From Alphaproteobacteria bacterium (lineage in GTDB: Bacteria > Pseudomonadota > Alphaproteobacteria > Rhizobiales > Xanthobacteraceae): DNA of 6,717 nt. Made by a program: the position numbers and the translations under genes. Below are positions 5,708 through 6,717 of this stretch, piece by piece. The stretch covers positions 1 through 6,717 of the forward strand of contig VAZU01000166.1 in NCBI GenBank assembly GCA_005884745.1, read 5' to 3'. Position 1 is the stretch's first letter, and each line of letters starts with the position of its first letter. The notes under the pieces were generated by a model. That model saw only the letters and a program-made list of their open reading frames with translations. It was not told where the DNA came from and ran no database searches.

Positions 5708-6717
5708 ATGGGCTACAAGGTCGCCGTCGTGGGCGCCACCGGCAATGTGGGCCGCGAAATGCTCGACATCCTGGCCGAGCGCGCGTTTCCGGCCGACGAG
5801 ATCGTGGCGATCGCCTCGCGGCGCAGCCACGGCGTGGAGGTCTCCTGCGGCGAGCGGACGCTCAAGGTCAAGGCGCTCGAGCATTTCGATTTCTCCGACG
5901 TCGACATCTGCCTGATGTCGGCGGGCTCGACCGTGTCCAAGGAATGGTCGCCGAGGATTGCCGCCAAGGGCGCGGTCGTAATCGACAATTCCTCGTGCTG
6001 GCGTCTCGACGCCGACGTTCCGCTGGTGGTCCCCGAGGTCAACGCGGACGCGGTGGCGGGTTTCCGCAAGAAGGGCATCATCGCCAACCCGAACTGCTCG
6101 ACCGCCGAGCTGGTCGTGGCGTTAAAACCCCTGCACGATCGCGCCAGGATCAAGCGCGTGGTGGTCTCGACCTACCAGTCGGTCTCCGGCGCCGGCCGCG
6201 AGGCGATGGACGAGCTGTTCGCGCAGACCCGCGCCGTCTACGTCACCGATCCGATCGAGCCGAAGAAATTCCCAAAAAGAATCGCCTTCAACGTGATCCC
6301 GCAGATCGACGTGTTCATGGACGACGGCTTCACCCGGGAAGAATGGAAGCTGGTGGCCGAGACCAAGAAGATCCTCGATCCGAAGATCAAGCTAGTCGCG
6401 ACCTGCGTGCGCGTGCCGGTGTTCATCGGCCATTCCGAGGCGGTCAGCATCGAGTTCGAGGCGCCGATCAGCGCCGATGAGGCCCGCGAGGTGCTGCGCA
6501 ATGCCCCGGGCTGCCTCGTCGTCGACAAGCGCGAGGCGGGCGGCTACGTCACCCCCTACGAATCCGCCGGCGAGGACGCGACCTACATCAGCCGGATCCG
6601 CGAGGATCCCACGGTCGACAGCGGCCTCGTGCTGTGGATCGTGTCCGACAACCTGCGCAAGGGCGCCGCGCTCAACGCGGTGCAGATCGCCGAGTGCCTG
6701 ATCAACCGCAAGCTGAT
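5708..6717 (+). CDS. asd: aspartate-semialdehyde dehydrogenase, last few codons beyond window
   Basis: Asd reduces 4-aspartyl phosphate to aspartate semialdehyde with NADPH, the branch point to lysine/diaminopimelate, threonine and methionine; cytosolic. Seen: 336 complete codons in one unbroken frame. VVGATGNVGREM (7-18) is the NADP-binding Rossmann loop; SAGSTVSKEW follows near 72-81; NPNCSTAE contains the catalytic C130; STYQSVSGAGREAMDEL follows; CVRVPVFIGHSEAV contains the catalytic H242; DNLRKGAALNAVQIAECLINRKL is the usual C-terminus. The family length is about 344, so only a few residues and the stop are missing. The start at 5708 is supported by GGAGAG 5 nt upstream and by the family N-terminus (MGYKVAVVGATG). 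The nearby leuB agrees with the leu-asd neighbourhood seen in related Alphaproteobacteria. Confidence 0.96.
   Translation, partial: MGYKVAVVGATGNVGREMLDILAERAFPADEIVAIASRRSHGVEVSCGERTLKVKALEHFDFSDVDICLMSAGSTVSKEWSPRIAAKGAVVIDNSSCWRLDADVPLVVPEVNADAVAGFRKKGIIANPNCSTAELVVALKPLHDRARIKRVVVSTYQSVSGAGREAMDELFAQTRAVYVTDPIEPKKFPKRIAFNVIPQIDVFMDDGFTREEWKLVAETKKILDPKIKLVATCVRVPVFIGHSEAVSIEFEAPISADEAREVLRNAPGCLVVDKREAGGYVTPYESAGEDATYISRIREDPTVDSGLVLWIVSDNLRKGAALNAVQIAECLINRKL

Noticed and set aside
1..6717. CRISPR array, tRNA, rRNA or riboswitch
   Set aside because: No regularly spaced direct repeats, no cloverleaf with conserved TTC arm, and no recognisable riboswitch core were seen on either strand; coverage by protein genes is nearly complete.

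Overview
The window looks like a chromosomal segment of a high-GC alphaproteobacterium, probably in the Hyphomicrobiales near Bradyrhizobium or Rhodopseudomonas. The evidence is the strongly GC-biased third codon positions, the wording of the LeuB and Asd proteins, the leuB-asd neighbourhood, and a REP-like palindrome of a kind common in those genomes. The assignment is from memory of family sequences, not from a search.

Left end (1-2053): two divergent genes that I read as part of a selenoneine (selenium analogue of ergothioneine) pathway. On the minus strand is the first 246 codons of a SenB-type glycosyltransferase (selenosugar synthase), cut by the window edge. On the plus strand is a complete EgtB-like protein of the SenA (selenoneine synthase) type, with a DinB-like iron-binding domain followed by an FGE-sulfatase domain. 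In the known pathway SenC (a SelD homologue) makes selenophosphate, SenB transfers the selenium to a UDP-sugar to give a selenosugar, and SenA joins the selenosugar selenium to hercynine. The two genes are head to head with overlapping start regions, so there is no intergenic space for promoters. No senC/selD or egtD is visible; they may lie beyond the left edge or elsewhere.

Middle (about 2095-3332): a complete ISAs1-family insertion sequence with an intact DDE transposase on the minus strand. It is bounded by a 35-bp inverted repeat (31 of 35 identical) whose outer parts are hairpin-forming. It separates senA from the next gene, a RidA/YjgF-superfamily protein (3398-3808) that lacks the arginine used by canonical RidA.

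Right half (3961-6717): amino acid biosynthesis genes. leuB (3-isopropylmalate dehydrogenase) is complete at both ends but its reading frame is broken near 4320 by an apparent deletion of about 16 bp. A REP-like hairpin follows. A small minus-strand gene encodes a predicted exported protein of unknown function, and divergent from it is asd (aspartate-semialdehyde dehydrogenase), intact but missing its last few codons at the window end.

The most interesting points are the divergent, start-overlapping senB/senA pair, the IS placed directly behind it, and the clean internal lesion in an otherwise well-conserved leuB.
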